DNA of 64,000 bases from NCBI RefSeq assembly GCF_020164455.1, contig NZ_JAIQWW010000005.1:248001-312000 (forward strand). Direction: 5' to 3'. A model generated the notes under the pieces. The model did not search any database, was not told the DNA's origin, and worked only from the letters and a program-made list of their open reading frames with translations. The translations under genes and the position numbers were made by a program. Positions 29,920-39,544 of this stretch are shown here, in pieces. The DNA is from Phyllobacterium chamaecytisi (GTDB lineage: Bacteria; Pseudomonadota; Alphaproteobacteria; Rhizobiales; Rhizobiaceae). The number at the start of each line of letters is the position of its first letter. Position 1 is the stretch's first letter.

Positions 29920-31065
29920 TTACCAATATACCCCGCCGCGCGCCACATGCACGCGCGGCTTGCCATCCGGCGTATAAAGGCTCTGGGCGCATGCTTCGCA
30001 TTCCGCTTCGCTGCCCTGCACGATCGGGTGCGTGGCCTGGGTGTTGATCAGCGACAGGATTTCCAGATTGTTGGAGTTCCAGCGTCCATACTGCTGACCG
30101 ATCTGCGGGACAGATCTTGGGCGCGTGCGGATATGGTCTTCCGGTTTCAGCTCCAGGTCGGTCAAGATATCGCCGCGAGCCGCCATATCGCACGCTTCTT
30201 TTAACGCATGAAGCCGTGCCACGCGAGCTTCGGTCAGCGGGTGCGTGCGGAGAATCGAGGGATCGGGAATGCGTCCGCCGGGAAGGATGAGGTTTTCCCA
30301 GATCCTGCCTTGAGCCTTCTCCAGTTTCGTCAGCGCATTGGCGAGACCATCGGGATCGCCGGTCAGCATTGCTGCACCGAGATCGGCGTCGAATTCGCGA
30401 GTGCGCGACAGCGCCATCTGCAGCAATCCGCCGATGGTCGGCGCAAACAGCAGCACGATCACGCCGAGCCACGGCACTTGCGCCGCCGATCCGCTGGCCA
30501 TCCAGGTGATGTTGAACAGGAGGGAAACGATGCCCACCGTGGACATCAACGAGGTAAAGCGCGAGACCGTATCGGCCAGAGCCATCACCTTGAGGTCTTC
30601 GTTATGAATATGGCTGATTTCGTGCGCAAGAACGCCAGTGAGCTCGCGCGCTGTCAGTGCCCGAATGAGCTGATCGGTAACGGCGACGACAGAATTGTCT
30701 CTTCGCCCCACAGCAAAGGCGTTCATCATGCGCGAGGGTATGACATGTAGTTTCGGCGGCTTTGGCAGGCTGGCGCGGCGCGCAAGCTCCTCGACGATCG
30801 CCAGTCCTTGCGGGAATTCGGCGCGCGTCACAGGCCTTGCCTTATACATCGTCAGCACCATTTGAGGACTTATGCGCCTGATGGCATAAAGGCTGATGCC
30901 GCCAAACACGAAGGCGTATATGATGCCGGCTGGCCCCGCCAGGGTCCACGCGCAAACGATGAGCAAGAGTAGACTTCCGGCCAGCAGCAGCCAGGTATGC
31001 AGCCTGTTGATAAGCCGGCTCCGGCGATGTCCAGGCAAGGGGAGATGGAGCGCATTGTCGGTCAT
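29920..31065 (-). CDS. HtpX-like M48 zinc metalloprotease
   Basis: 381 residues if started at ATG 31065 (MTDNALHLPLPG); in-frame ATGs at 31092 and further up are possible and no site has a strong ribosome binding sequence. Two membrane segments at about residues 22-65, then the zinc motif AHEISHIHNED near residue 147 and the third ligand in EFDADLGAAML. Two more membrane segments lie between. The C-terminal 60 residues carry an extra region ending in ECEACAQSL, which could bind a metal. HtpX-type proteases clear misfolded inner-membrane proteins. The gene is divergent from dnaK, so this is a stress-related pair of promoters. Confidence 0.85.
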   Translation of the reverse strand: MTDNALHLPLPGHRRSRLINRLHTWLLLAGSLLLLIVCAWTLAGPAGIIYAFVFGGISLYAIRRISPQMVLTMYKARPVTRAEFPQGLAIVEELARRASLPKPPKLHVIPSRMMNAFAVGRRDNSVVAVTDQLIRALTARELTGVLAHEISHIHNEDLKVMALADTVSRFTSLMSTVGIVSLLFNITWMASGSAAQVPWLGVIVLLFAPTIGGLLQMALSRTREFDADLGAAMLTGDPDGLANALTKLEKAQGRIWENLILPGGRIPDPSILRTHPLTEARVARLHALKEACDMAARGDILTDLELKPEDHIRTRPRSVPQIGQQYGRWNSNNLEILSLINTQATHPIVQGSEAECEACAQSLYTPDGKPRVHVARGGVYW

Positions 31066-31142
31066 AGGCGATATATGGGGCGAAAAAAGCATTTTGCCGA
31101 GTCTTTTAGGGTGATTAAGCATGCAAATGCAGCCTCTTCCGA

Positions 31143-31171
31143 CTTGCATGGTAATTTTCCGCTTCTTATAT
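31143..31171 (+). promoter_or_regulatory. Predicted RpoH (sigma-32) promoter of dnaK
   Basis: CTTGCA at 31143-31148, a 16-base spacer, and CTTATAT at 31165-31171. This is close to the alphaproteobacterial heat-shock consensus CTTGAA and CYTATNT. It lies about 117 bases upstream of the dnaK start. Confidence 0.65.
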
Positions 31172-31228
31172 AGCCCTCAACACGCTAGAACCGCCCATCC
31201 CGGCGGCTCTGGACTGTGAAACCCCTAG

Positions 31229-31269
31229 AGGCTGCCGTATGGAATGCTCGGCAGAGGTCCCGGCAGCCT
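31229..31269 (+). promoter_or_regulatory. Structured dnaK 5' leader
   Basis: AGGCTGCCG (31229-31237) can pair with CGGCAGCCT (31261-31269) in a 9-bp perfect stem whose 3' arm ends a few bases before the Shine-Dalgarno GGAG (31277-31280). The same 5' arm can instead pair with CGGCAG at 31249-31254. The two pairings exclude each other. A thermosensing or stability role is inference. Confidence 0.4.
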
Positions 31270-31287
31270 GCTGAATGGAGAAGAGTA

Positions 31288-33213
31288 ATGGCTAAAGTTA
31301 TCGGTATTGATCTAGGTACCACCAATTCCTGCGTCGCTGTCATGGATGGCAAAAACGCGAAGGTTATTGAAAATGCAGAAGGTGCACGCACAACGCCTTC
31401 GATCATCGCTTTTACGGATAGCGATGAGCGCCTCGCTGGCCAGCCGGCCAAGCGCCAGGCTGTCACCAATCCGGAAGGGACCGTTTTTGCGGTCAAGCGC
31501 CTCATTGGCCGGCGTTATGAAGACCCGACCGTCGAGAAGGACAAGAAGCTTGTTCCTTACAACATTGTCAAAGGCGACAATGGCGATGCATGGGTAGAAG
31601 TTCACAAAAAGAAATATTCGCCATCGCAGATCTCGGCGATGATCCTGCAGAAGATGAAGGAAACGGCGGAAGCCTATCTTGGCGAAAAGGTCGAGAAGGC
31701 TGTCATCACTGTTCCTGCATACTTCAACGATGCCCAGCGTCAGGCCACCAAGGATGCCGGCAAGATCGCTGGCCTTGAAGTCCTGCGCATCATCAACGAG
31801 CCGACTGCGGCTGCCCTTGCCTATGGCCTCGACAAGAAGGAAGGCAAGACCATTGCCGTCTACGATCTTGGCGGCGGTACTTTCGACGTTTCGATCCTCG
31901 AGATCGGCGACGGCGTTTTTGAAGTCAAATCCACCAATGGCGATACGTTCCTTGGCGGTGAAGATTTCGACATGCGTCTGGTCGAATATTTCGCAGCCGA
32001 GTTCAAGAAGGAACAGGGCATCGACCTGAAGAACGACAAGCTCGCTCTGCAGCGCCTCAAGGAAGCTGCCGAAAAGGCCAAGATCGAGCTCTCGTCCGCG
32101 CAGCAGACGGAAATCAACCTGCCCTTCATCACCGCCGATGCTACCGGTCCGAAGCACCTGACGATGAAATTGTCGCGTGCCAAGTTCGAGAGCCTGGTCG
32201 ATGATCTGGTTCAGCGCACAGTCGAGCCTTGCAAGTCGGCTCTCAAGGATGCCGGCCTCAAGGCTGGCGAGATCGATGAAGTGGTTCTCGTCGGCGGCAT
32301 GACCCGCATGCCGAAGATCCAGGAAATCGTGAAGGCCTTCTTCGGCAAGGAACCGCACAAGGGCGTGAATCCTGATGAAGTTGTTGCGATGGGCGCTGCC
32401 ATTCAGGCGGGCGTTCTGCAGGGCGACGTCAAGGACGTTCTTCTGCTCGACGTTACCCCGCTTTCACTCGGCATCGAAACACTCGGCGGTGTCTTCACCC
32501 GTCTGATCGAGCGCAACACGACGATCCCGACCAAGAAGTCGCAGACCTTCTCCACGGCCGAGGACAGCCAGTCCGCCGTGACGATCCGCGTCTTCCAGGG
32601 CGAGCGTGAAATGGCTGCCGACAACAAGTCTCTCGGCCAGTTCGACCTCGTCGGCATTCCGCCCGCACCGCGCGGCGTTCCGCAGATCGAGGTGACGTTC
32701 GACATCGACGCCAATGGTATCGTCAACGTCTCGGCCAAGGACAAGGGCACGGGCAAGGAGCACCAGATCCGTATCCAGGCATCCGGTGGTCTCTCTGACG
32801 CCGACATCGAGAAGATGGTCAAGGACGCCGAGGCCAACGCCGAAAGCGACAAGAAGCGCCGCGAGGCTGTCGAGTCGAAGAACCAGGCTGAAGCTTTGGT
32901 CCATTCGACCGAGAAGTCGCTCAAGGACTATGGCGACAAGGTATCGGCCGAGGACAAGGCATCCATCGAGACGGCTCTGGCCGAATTGAAGACGGCGGTC
33001 GAAGGCGACGATGCCGAGGTGATCAAGGCAAAGACCCAGACGCTTGCAGAAGTTTCGATGAAGCTTGGTCAGGCCATGTATGAAGCCTCGCAGGCTGCCG
33101 AGGCCGCTTCCGCCGAAGGTGGCGAAGCCGATGCAACCGCCAAGGCGGATGACGACGTCGTGGATGCCGATTTCGAAGAAATCGACGAAGACGGCAAGAA
33201 GAAGTCCGCTTAA
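31288..33213 (+). CDS. dnaK: Chaperone DnaK (Hsp70)
   Basis: 641 residues from ATG 31288 ([18 protein letters not shown]). N-terminal actin-like ATPase (phosphate loops [11 protein letters not shown] and [14 protein letters not shown]), linker [14 protein letters not shown], substrate-binding domain, helical lid, and the terminal [12 protein letters not shown]. With DnaJ and GrpE it folds and rescues proteins in an ATP cycle. An upstream in-frame extension to 31216 has no support. It is followed by a strong terminator; dnaJ is about 900 bases away, separated by an orphan gene. Confidence 0.98.
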   Translation: MAKVIGIDLGTTNSCVAVMDGKNAKVIENAEGARTTPSIIAFTDSDERLAGQPAKRQAVTNPEGTVFAVKRLIGRRYEDPTVEKDKKLVPYNIVKGDNGDAWVEVHKKKYSPSQISAMILQKMKETAEAYLGEKVEKAVITVPAYFNDAQRQATKDAGKIAGLEVLRIINEPTAAALAYGLDKKEGKTIAVYDLGGGTFDVSILEIGDGVFEVKSTNGDTFLGGEDFDMRLVEYFAAEFKKEQGIDLKNDKLALQRLKEAAEKAKIELSSAQQTEINLPFITADATGPKHLTMKLSRAKFESLVDDLVQRTVEPCKSALKDAGLKAGEIDEVVLVGGMTRMPKIQEIVKAFFGKEPHKGVNPDEVVAMGAAIQAGVLQGDVKDVLLLDVTPLSLGIETLGGVFTRLIERNTTIPTKKSQTFSTAEDSQSAVTIRVFQGEREMAADNKSLGQFDLVGIPPAPRGVPQIEVTFDIDANGIVNVSAKDKGTGKEHQIRIQASGGLSDADIEKMVKDAEANAESDKKRREAVESKNQAEALVHSTEKSLKDYGDKVSAEDKASIETALAELKTAVEGDDAEVIKAKTQTLAEVSMKLGQAMYEASQAAEAASAEGGEADATAKADDDVVDADFEEIDEDGKKKSA

Positions 33214-33238
33214 CTGACTTCACTGCGTTCTAATGAAA

Positions 33239-33266
33239 AGCCCGGCCATCGTGCCGGGCTTTTTTT
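33239..33266 (+). terminator. dnaK terminator
   Basis: 8-bp perfect stem AGCCCGGC/GCCGGGCT with loop CATCGT, followed by seven T. Ends the dnaK message before the orphan gene. Confidence 0.92.
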
Positions 33267-33422
33267 GTTTGTGTGCAGGTCCGCTATAGGACTTTTGGAT
33301 AATTGATATTTTCTTGAGATGGAACATAATAAGAACATAAGTAATTACAGCGTGATCGAATTTCGTGACGTGATCTTTTTGTGAACGATCCAAATAGCTT
33401 TAAACATTTGAAAGGACCACAT

Positions 33423-33938
33423 ATGAGCATGGAGTACTGGGTACATCTGAATGAGATATCGGACGATATAATTCCTGATATGATCAGTGAACTTAACAAA
33501 TTTGAAATGACCTGCGAGATTTACCCAGGCTTCAGTTTCTCCAAACATTCGGGATTTCTCCCTTTCAAGTTCCGCTTGTCCAACCCGAAGCTTGACATCC
33601 TGAAAGACAAGGATCTGGTGAGCGGATTCGAACTCTACGTCGAGGATTTTGACCCCGAAGACGCCGATTGGTTTAGCCCGGAAGATCTGGCCCGGCTATC
33701 GGAATTCAAAAAGACAGTGTCGATCAGATTTGCAGCTTCCGACAGCTTTCAACTGCGATTTGCCGACCTGACAAGCGCAGTGATAGCAAAGCTTACCGGC
33801 GGGCCCCGATCTTTTGATGAGGATGTCGACTATGACACTTCGACAATCGCCGACAAAAGCTGGGAGGACCTTAAGCACTGGGAAAATTCGATCGCCGATG
33901 ACGATTGGCGCTATTACGAGTTCCAGGGTTGGCACTGA
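33423..33938 (+). CDS. Orphan acidic protein between dnaK and dnaJ
   Basis: 171 residues from ATG 33423, with AAAGGA 6 bases upstream; a GTG at 33381 is a weaker alternative. I do not recognise the family. It has no signal peptide or membrane segment, is acidic, and is rich in aromatic residues, ending in SIADDDWRYYEFQGWH. The middle contains FDPEDADWFSPEDLARLSEF. The size, acidity and isolation resemble immunity-type or phage-type small proteins, but nothing proves this. The 150 bases upstream are clearly more AT-rich than the neighbours, and the gene splits dnaK from dnaJ, both of which suggest later insertion. Confidence 0.7.
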   Translation: MSMEYWVHLNEISDDIIPDMISELNKFEMTCEIYPGFSFSKHSGFLPFKFRLSNPKLDILKDKDLVSGFELYVEDFDPEDADWFSPEDLARLSEFKKTVSIRFAASDSFQLRFADLTSAVIAKLTGGPRSFDEDVDYDTSTIADKSWEDLKHWENSIADDDWRYYEFQGWH

Positions 33939-34125
33939 ACAAGCTAAACATACGTCTCAGATTCGTGGAGTGCCTGCCACACAAACGCAATAATCAGCAA
34001 ATATGCGCCATTTCGGGCGAATCAATATAAGTTGGCTATGGCATTCGCGGGCGCGAACACCTAAATACCGCCTTTAAATGTGCTTCTGAAGAAGCGTTTG
34101 CGAATTTCTGGGAATGAGTGTCTGG

Positions 34126-35253
34126 ATGAAGGCTGACTATTACGAAACCCTCGGCGTAGCGAAAAGCGCTGATGAGAAAGAGCTGAAGAGCGCTTTCCGT
34201 AAACTGGCAATGCAATTTCACCCAGACAAGAATCCGGGCGACGCCGATGCCGAGCACCGCTTCAAGGAAATCGGCGAGGCCTATGAAACCCTGAAGGACC
34301 CGCAGAAACGTGCTGCCTATGACCGGTTCGGTCATGCCGCCTTCGAAAACGGCGGGATGAATGGCGGCGGCGGGTTTGGTGGCGCCGGTGGCTTTGCCGA
34401 TATTTTCGAAGACATTTTCGGCGAGATGATGGGCGGTGGACGCCAGCGCCGGTCAGGCGGGCGCGAGCGCGGTGCGGACCTGCGTTACAATATGGAAATA
34501 ACGCTGGAAGAAGCCTATGCGGGCAAGACGGCGCAGATCAGGGTCCCGACCTCGATCACCTGTGACGAATGCTCGGGCAGTGGCGCCAAGCCAGGTACGC
34601 AGCCGGTCACCTGCAGCACCTGTAGCGGATCCGGGCGTGTTCGGGCGGCGCAGGGTTTCTTCTCCATCGAACGCACCTGCCCGACCTGCCATGGCCGCGG
34701 CCAGATCATCAAGGATCCCTGCCCGAAATGCAGTGGCCAGGGGCGTATAACGGAGGAGCGTGCTCTTTCGGTCAATATTCCGGCCGGCATCGAAGATGGC
34801 ACGCGTATCCGGCTTACGGGCGAGGGCGAAGCGGGCTTGCGTGGCGGACCCGCCGGCGATCTCTATATTTTCCTCTCATTGAAGCCCCATGAATTCTTCC
34901 AGCGCGATGGTGCCGATCTTTATTGCAAAGTGCCCATCTCGATGACGACTGCGGCACTTGGCGGCCAATTCGAGGTGGCGACACTCGATGGCACGCAGAC
35001 GCGTGTCAAGATTCCGGACGGTACGCAGAACGCCAAGCAATTCCGCCTGAAGGGCAAAGGCATGCCGGTGCTGCGCCAGCCCGCCATGGGTGACCTCTAT
35101 ATTCAGATCGCAATCGAGACGCCGCAAAACCTCAACAAGCGTCAGCGTGAGTTGCTGGAAGAGTTCGACCGCATCTCGTCGCAGGACAACAGCCCGCAAT
35201 CGTCGGGCTTCTTTGCGCGCATGAAAGAGTTCTTCGAGGGCCTAAGCGAATAA
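34126..35253 (+). CDS. dnaJ: Chaperone DnaJ (Hsp40)
   Basis: 375 residues from ATG 34126 ([13 protein letters not shown]); an ATG four codons earlier is also possible. J domain with HPD (FHPDKNPG), Gly/Phe-rich linker, four zinc-finger repeats of the CxxCxGxG type ([32 protein letters not shown]) and the C-terminal substrate-binding domains. Stimulates DnaK ATPase and hands over clients. It has no visible RpoH promoter of its own, unlike dnaK. pmtA follows 87 bases later. Confidence 0.97.
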   Translation: MKADYYETLGVAKSADEKELKSAFRKLAMQFHPDKNPGDADAEHRFKEIGEAYETLKDPQKRAAYDRFGHAAFENGGMNGGGGFGGAGGFADIFEDIFGEMMGGGRQRRSGGRERGADLRYNMEITLEEAYAGKTAQIRVPTSITCDECSGSGAKPGTQPVTCSTCSGSGRVRAAQGFFSIERTCPTCHGRGQIIKDPCPKCSGQGRITEERALSVNIPAGIEDGTRIRLTGEGEAGLRGGPAGDLYIFLSLKPHEFFQRDGADLYCKVPISMTTAALGGQFEVATLDGTQTRVKIPDGTQNAKQFRLKGKGMPVLRQPAMGDLYIQIAIETPQNLNKRQRELLEEFDRISSQDNSPQSSGFFARMKEFFEGLSE

Positions 35254-35340
35254 TTTTATTGGAACTTTTCCGGGTGCCGGTCTTGCTTCCGCCATGGGTT
35301 GCGTCATAAACTTGTCTAACTGCGACGGAGGATAAGCGGG

Positions 35341-35937
35341 ATGTCACGACCCTTGGGAAAGAAACTGGCCGAAAAGTTCGGCGAGGAAATCCGGTTCTTC
35401 AAGGGATGGATGCATGGCCCCAAGGCTGTGGGCTCGATCCTGCCGACAAGCTCCATAACAGCCCGCCGGATGGCCAGCGTCGTCAACCCGCACTCAGGTC
35501 TTCCCGTGCTTGAGCTGGGGCCGGGCACAGGCGTTATCACCCGCGCAATTCTCGATCGCGGCGTTGCTCCGACCAAGCTCTACAGCGTCGAATATTCATC
35601 GGATTTTGCCCAGCATTTGCGCGAGGATTTTCCCGGCGTGAATATCATCGAGGGCGATGCTTTCAATCTGGACGTGACCCTCGGCGACAAGCGCGAGCAG
35701 AAGTTCGATTCGGTCGTTTCTGCCGTACCGCTTTTGAATTTCCCCGTCGGCGACCGCGTCAAGATCATCGAAGATTTGCTGCGCCGCATTCCGCATGGCC
35801 GGCCGATTGTGCAGATCACCTATGGGCCGATGTCGCCGGTTCCGGCCGGGCGTGGTAATTACAAGATCGAACATCTCGATTTCATTATCCGTAATGTGCC
35901 GCCGGCGCGTTTGTGGGTCTACCGCCGGGTCGATTGA
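35341..35937 (+). CDS. pmtA: Phosphatidylethanolamine N-methyltransferase PmtA
   Basis: 198 residues. N-terminal amphipathic stretch KKLAEKFGEEIRFFKGW for membrane contact, then motif VGSILPTSS and the S-adenosylmethionine motif I VLELGPGTGVITRA near residues 57-70, and the rhizobial-type SAVPLLNFPVGDR. The sequence matches the Sinorhizobium PmtA type, which converts phosphatidylethanolamine stepwise to phosphatidylcholine. The dnaJ-pmtA order is also seen in rhizobia. Confidence 0.9.
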   Translation: MSRPLGKKLAEKFGEEIRFFKGWMHGPKAVGSILPTSSITARRMASVVNPHSGLPVLELGPGTGVITRAILDRGVAPTKLYSVEYSSDFAQHLREDFPGVNIIEGDAFNLDVTLGDKREQKFDSVVSAVPLLNFPVGDRVKIIEDLLRRIPHGRPIVQITYGPMSPVPAGRGNYKIEHLDFIIRNVPPARLWVYRRVD

Positions 35938-35985
35938 CCCCCTATAGTCTTCCCGTCGTCTGGTAAATTCCTCAGAGGGAACTCA

Positions 35986-36570
35986 ATGCTGCCGAAAATT
36001 CTTGTTTTCGCGGGCTCGAACCGTACGGGCGCTTTTAGTGGCCAGGTTGCAAATGTTGCGGTCAGAACGTTGGTGGAACTTGGCGCCGATGTCACACGGA
36101 TTGCGCTGATCGACTATCCGCTGCCCCTCATGGATGAGGATCTCGAAGAGGAAAAGGGCATTCCCGAAAATGCCATGAAACTTGGCCGGCTGTTCGCGGC
36201 GCATGACGCCATTTTGATCGCATCGCCCGAATATAACTCGTCGATCCCGCCGCTGGTTAAGAATACCATCGATTGGGTCAGCCGCATCTCGAAGGACGGC
36301 GACAAGCCGCTCAAGCCCTATGCGGGAAAGGTCGTGGCGCTGTGCTCGTCCTCGAACGGCAATTTCGCAGGCATACGCTGTCTATACCATCTGCGTGCCG
36401 TGCTGATGAATGTTGGCACCCAGATCATTACGGAACAATGCTCGGTGCCGCGCGCCCAGGATGCGTTCGCCGAAGATGGTTCGTTCAAGGATGAGCGGAC
36501 TGCCAAAGCGATGCAACGCGCGTGCCAATCCTTGATTGACCACACGAGATTCGCCATTTCTCGTCGCTAG
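35986..36570 (+). CDS. NADPH-dependent FMN reductase family protein
   Basis: 194 residues, flavodoxin-like. FMN phosphate loop ILVFAGSNRTGAFSGQ near residues 4-20 and the flavin-contact motif SPEYNSSIPPLVKNTIDW near residue 85. Related proteins (chromate, azo or quinone reductases) pass electrons from NAD(P)H by way of FMN; the physiological acceptor is unknown. Sits in the plus-strand run between pmtA and pyrF. Confidence 0.9.
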   Translation: MLPKILVFAGSNRTGAFSGQVANVAVRTLVELGADVTRIALIDYPLPLMDEDLEEEKGIPENAMKLGRLFAAHDAILIASPEYNSSIPPLVKNTIDWVSRISKDGDKPLKPYAGKVVALCSSSNGNFAGIRCLYHLRAVLMNVGTQIITEQCSVPRAQDAFAEDGSFKDERTAKAMQRACQSLIDHTRFAISRR

Positions 36571-36632
36571 CATATTTCCTATCCGGTTGATCTGTGCGAT
36601 TGAGGTTCGATCAACAAAAAGGGTGATTTGTA

Positions 36633-37346
36633 ATGACGGATGCGGCCTTGCGCGAGCGCCTGATCGTCGGACTTGATGTGCCGACATTGAAGGCGGCTGA
36701 ACAGGCGGTCAGCGAACTTGGCGATACGGTGTCGTTTTACAAGATCGGCTACCAGCTGGCATTTGCCGGCGGGCTTGGCTTTGCCAGCGAACTTGTCAGC
36801 TCAGGCAAAAAAGTCTTCCTCGATATGAAACTTCTCGACATCGACAATACCGTCGCGAAGGGTGTCGAGAACATCGTCAGGATGGGCGTCTCCATGCTCA
36901 CGCTGCACGCCTACCCCAAGGCGATGAGGGCGGCAGTCGAGGCAGCCAAGGGATCGGACCTTTGCCTTCTCGGTGTAACGGTGCTGACTTCAATGGACGA
37001 GCAGGACCTGGCCGATGCAGGCTACGAGCATGATCCCCATACGCTGGTCCTCATCCGCGCCGAGCAAGCGCTTCAGGCGGGGATGGGCGGGATTGTCTGC
37101 GCGGCAACGGAAGCTGCCGCCGTCCGCAAGATCGTCGGACCGGAACTAGCCATTGTCACACCCGGAATCCGTCCGGCCGGTGCCGACGTGGGCGATCAGA
37201 AACGAGTGATGACGCCCGCCGATGCGCTGCGGTCCGGTGCAAGTCATCTGGTGGTCGGCCGGCCGATCGTCGGCGCTTCAGACCGGAAAGCGGCCGCAGC
37301 AGCTATTCTTGCGGAAATGGCTGGCGTCAGTGCTGGAATGAGGTGA
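36633..37346 (+). CDS. pyrF: Orotidine 5'-phosphate decarboxylase
   Basis: 237 residues. Catalytic [14 protein letters not shown] near residues 67-80 (Asp-Lys-Asp of the decarboxylase) and phosphate-binding VTPGIRPAG and HLVVGRPI. Last step of UMP synthesis. The second helix of the catalytic loop reads LDIDN where many have HDIPN, a tolerated variation. The TGA stop is followed at once by a dispersed repeat that stays open in the same frame for 33 more codons. Confidence 0.96.
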   Translation: MTDAALRERLIVGLDVPTLKAAEQAVSELGDTVSFYKIGYQLAFAGGLGFASELVSSGKKVFLDMKLLDIDNTVAKGVENIVRMGVSMLTLHAYPKAMRAAVEAAKGSDLCLLGVTVLTSMDEQDLADAGYEHDPHTLVLIRAEQALQAGMGGIVCAATEAAAVRKIVGPELAIVTPGIRPAGADVGDQKRVMTPADALRSGASHLVVGRPIVGASDRKAAAAAILAEMAGVSAGMR

Positions 37347-37347
37347 A

Positions 37348-37452
37348 GATTTGCGGAACTTCGCCCGAAATTGGGACAAGAATTGTTGATTCTGGCGCAA
37401 GAACACCCAGAACTGGAGCAAGAATATCAACCTGCTGGTGTAATTTGATTGT
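37348..37452 (+). repeat. Dispersed 21-bp-period repeat, copy A (after pyrF)
   Basis: CAAGAA recurs at 37377, 37398 and 37419, exactly 21 bases apart, within a block of about 104 bases. Translated in frame with pyrF beyond its stop, it reads as heptads (LGQELLI, LAQEHPE, LEQEYQP). A second copy in opposite orientation lies at 54781-54884 and shares the period, the heptad frame and the exit GTGTAATTTG. It is a genuine two-copy element; its nature is unknown. Confidence 0.75.
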
Positions 37453-37466
37453 GGAAGGTAGAGGAA

Positions 37467-37754
37467 ATGGCCAAAGGATATTGGATCGCACGGATCGATG
37501 TCAGGGATTCGGAACGCTACAAGGACTATATTTCCACAGCCAAGCCGGCTTTTGAAAAATACGGTGCCAATTTTCTGGCTCGTGGCGGCCAGTACCATGT
37601 GCTTGAAGGTCAGGCTCGCGGCCGCAACGTTGTCATTGAATTTCCTTCCGTGAAAGCGGCTGTCGATTGCTATAATTCTCAGGAATATCAAGCAGCTAAG
37701 GCAATTCGCATTACTGTTGCCGATGGAGAGATGCTGGTCGTCGAAGGCGCTTGA
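37467..37754 (+). CDS. DUF1330 domain protein
   Basis: 95 residues from ATG 37467 with AGAGG just upstream. Matches DUF1330, a small ferredoxin-like (dimeric alpha-beta barrel) family: MAKGYWIARIDVRDSERYKD, the GANFLARGGQYHVLEG strand and VIEFPSVKAAVDCYNS. No catalytic role is established. Separated from pyrF by the copy A repeat. Confidence 0.9.
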   Translation: MAKGYWIARIDVRDSERYKDYISTAKPAFEKYGANFLARGGQYHVLEGQARGRNVVIEFPSVKAAVDCYNSQEYQAAKAIRITVADGEMLVVEGA

Positions 37755-37932
37755 TCGCTGGCGGACCGTGGTTTCCAACGCGTGAAGTTGTGAACATCTA
37801 TACCCGACCTTATCCCATTGTTGCATTGCAATATTGGGGAAACCCGCTACGGTCACTGACCAGTCAAGAAATCTTTCATATTTAAGGGAGAGATTCTTGG
37901 AACTGACGTTGCGTTGATCGATCGGAAATTGG

Positions 37933-39204
37933 ATGTTTTATCAGCTCTATGAACTGAACCATGCCGCACTCCAACCCTACCGCGCACTCGCCGACGCCAC
38001 CAAGCTATTCTACGATAACCCCTTGAATCCATTGTCTCAAACCGTCGTCGGGCGCTCGGTTACTGCGATGTGCGAGTTGTTCGAGCGCACGACGCGATGC
38101 TACGGCAAACCTTCCTTCGGCTTGCCGACAACGATCGTTGACGGTGTCGAAACAGACATAAAAGAAAAAATCGTCTGGTCGAAACCGTTCTGTAACGTCA
38201 TCCATTTCAAGCGCGCCTTGAATGCCAAACGTCCTGCCGACCCGAAGATTCTTGTGGTGGCACCGATGTCGGGTCACTATGCAACTCTGCTTCGTGGCAC
38301 GGTGGAAGCGTTGCTGCCGCATGCCGAGGTCTACATCACCGATTGGGTCGATGCCCGCAGCGTCCCGCTTAGCGATGGTAAGTTCGACCTCGATGATTAT
38401 ATCGACTATGTTATTGAAATGCTTCATGCATTGGGCGAAGATACCCATGTCGTGGCCGTCTGTCAGCCATCCGTTCCGGTGCTTGCCGCCGTCTCCATCA
38501 TGGAGACCAATGGTGATGGATTCGCACCTTCCAGCATGACGCTGATGGGCGGGCCGATCGACACCCGCAAGAATCCGACTGCCGTCAACAAGCTGGCCGA
38601 AGAAAAGGGGATCAACTGGTTCCGCGATAACGTGATCATGTCGGTTCCATGGCCGCATGGCGGGTTCATGCGTGATGTCTATCCGGGGTTCCTGCAGTTG
38701 TCCGGCTTCATGAGCATGAATCTCGACCGCCACATCACTGCCCACAAGGAATTCTTCATGCATCTGGTGCACGAAGACGGCGATTCCGCTGACAAGCATC
38801 GTGAATTCTATGATGAATACCTTGCCGTTATGGATTTGACCGCGGAGTTCTATCTGCAGACTGTGGATACAGTATTCGTTCGCCAGGCATTGCCGAAAGG
38901 TGAAATGACTCACCGGGGCCTCCCGGTCGATCCGTCTGCTATTCGCAACGTTGCGCTTCTCACAGTCGAAGGGGAGAACGACGATATCTCCGGCGTCGGT
39001 CAGACCAAGGCTGCCCAGACACTGTGCGTCAATATTCCGGACGAGATGCGTATGCATTACCTGCAACCGAAGGTAGGCCATTACGGCGTATTCAATGGCT
39101 CGCGGTTTCGTGCAGAGATTGCGCCCCGCATTGTTCAGTTCGTTAATGATCACGCACAAATGAACCGCAAGACCAACGTGACGCCGATCGCAAAGCGCGC
39201 CTGA
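37933..39204 (+). CDS. phaZ: Intracellular polyhydroxyalkanoate depolymerase
   Basis: 423 residues, typical of the intracellular PhaZ1 type. The nucleophile elbow is AVCQPSVPVL, with Cys177 in place of serine, as in Ralstonia PhaZ1 where the cysteine is the nucleophile. The N-terminal YQLYELNHAALQPYRALAD and the C-terminal VGHYGVFNGSRFR (His) are conserved. It degrades native PHB granules for carbon and energy, and shows that this organism stores PHB. No synthase is in view. Confidence 0.94.
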   Translation: MFYQLYELNHAALQPYRALADATKLFYDNPLNPLSQTVVGRSVTAMCELFERTTRCYGKPSFGLPTTIVDGVETDIKEKIVWSKPFCNVIHFKRALNAKRPADPKILVVAPMSGHYATLLRGTVEALLPHAEVYITDWVDARSVPLSDGKFDLDDYIDYVIEMLHALGEDTHVVAVCQPSVPVLAAVSIMETNGDGFAPSSMTLMGGPIDTRKNPTAVNKLAEEKGINWFRDNVIMSVPWPHGGFMRDVYPGFLQLSGFMSMNLDRHITAHKEFFMHLVHEDGDSADKHREFYDEYLAVMDLTAEFYLQTVDTVFVRQALPKGEMTHRGLPVDPSAIRNVALLTVEGENDDISGVGQTKAAQTLCVNIPDEMRMHYLQPKVGHYGVFNGSRFRAEIAPRIVQFVNDHAQMNRKTNVTPIAKRA

Positions 39205-39544
39205 TATCTAATCCGTCGGATGTATTGGTGAAACGCCGAGCCGTATCAAAGCGATTTGGTAGTCTTGCTGATCGCGGTGCCTCTCGTTCAACAATAAACC
39301 ATTTGAAATCAACAGGTTATCGTATGTTTCCGAGTGGCCAGAATGTTGTGCCCGCCCGAATTTCGAGTAGCCGGCGCAGTTTCTGACGCATCGCTGGAGC
39401 CCTCATGAATATTGGGGGAATGCGAAATTTCAAATTTTAACCATATATTAACAATGGCTGGATCGTGGCGCCATTGTGATTGACTCGTGTCCCCTCCCGC
39501 CATTAACGTTTTGTTAACGATAGCAGATCGGTCTGGAGTAAAGC
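39205..39544. other. 340-base gap between phaZ and the cysteine peptidase gene
   Basis: I see no convincing gene here. The downstream half is AT-rich, with TTAACCATATATTAAC and TTAACGTTTTGTTAACG, the latter a short palindromic pair just before the next gene, probably part of its promoter. Confidence 0.5.

Noticed and set aside
31312-32358. Long minus-strand frame opposite dnaK
   Set aside because: Antisense shadow; dnaK motifs are complete on the plus strand.
38005-39159. Long minus-strand frame opposite phaZ
   Set aside because: Antisense shadow with no family similarity; phaZ is clear on the other strand.
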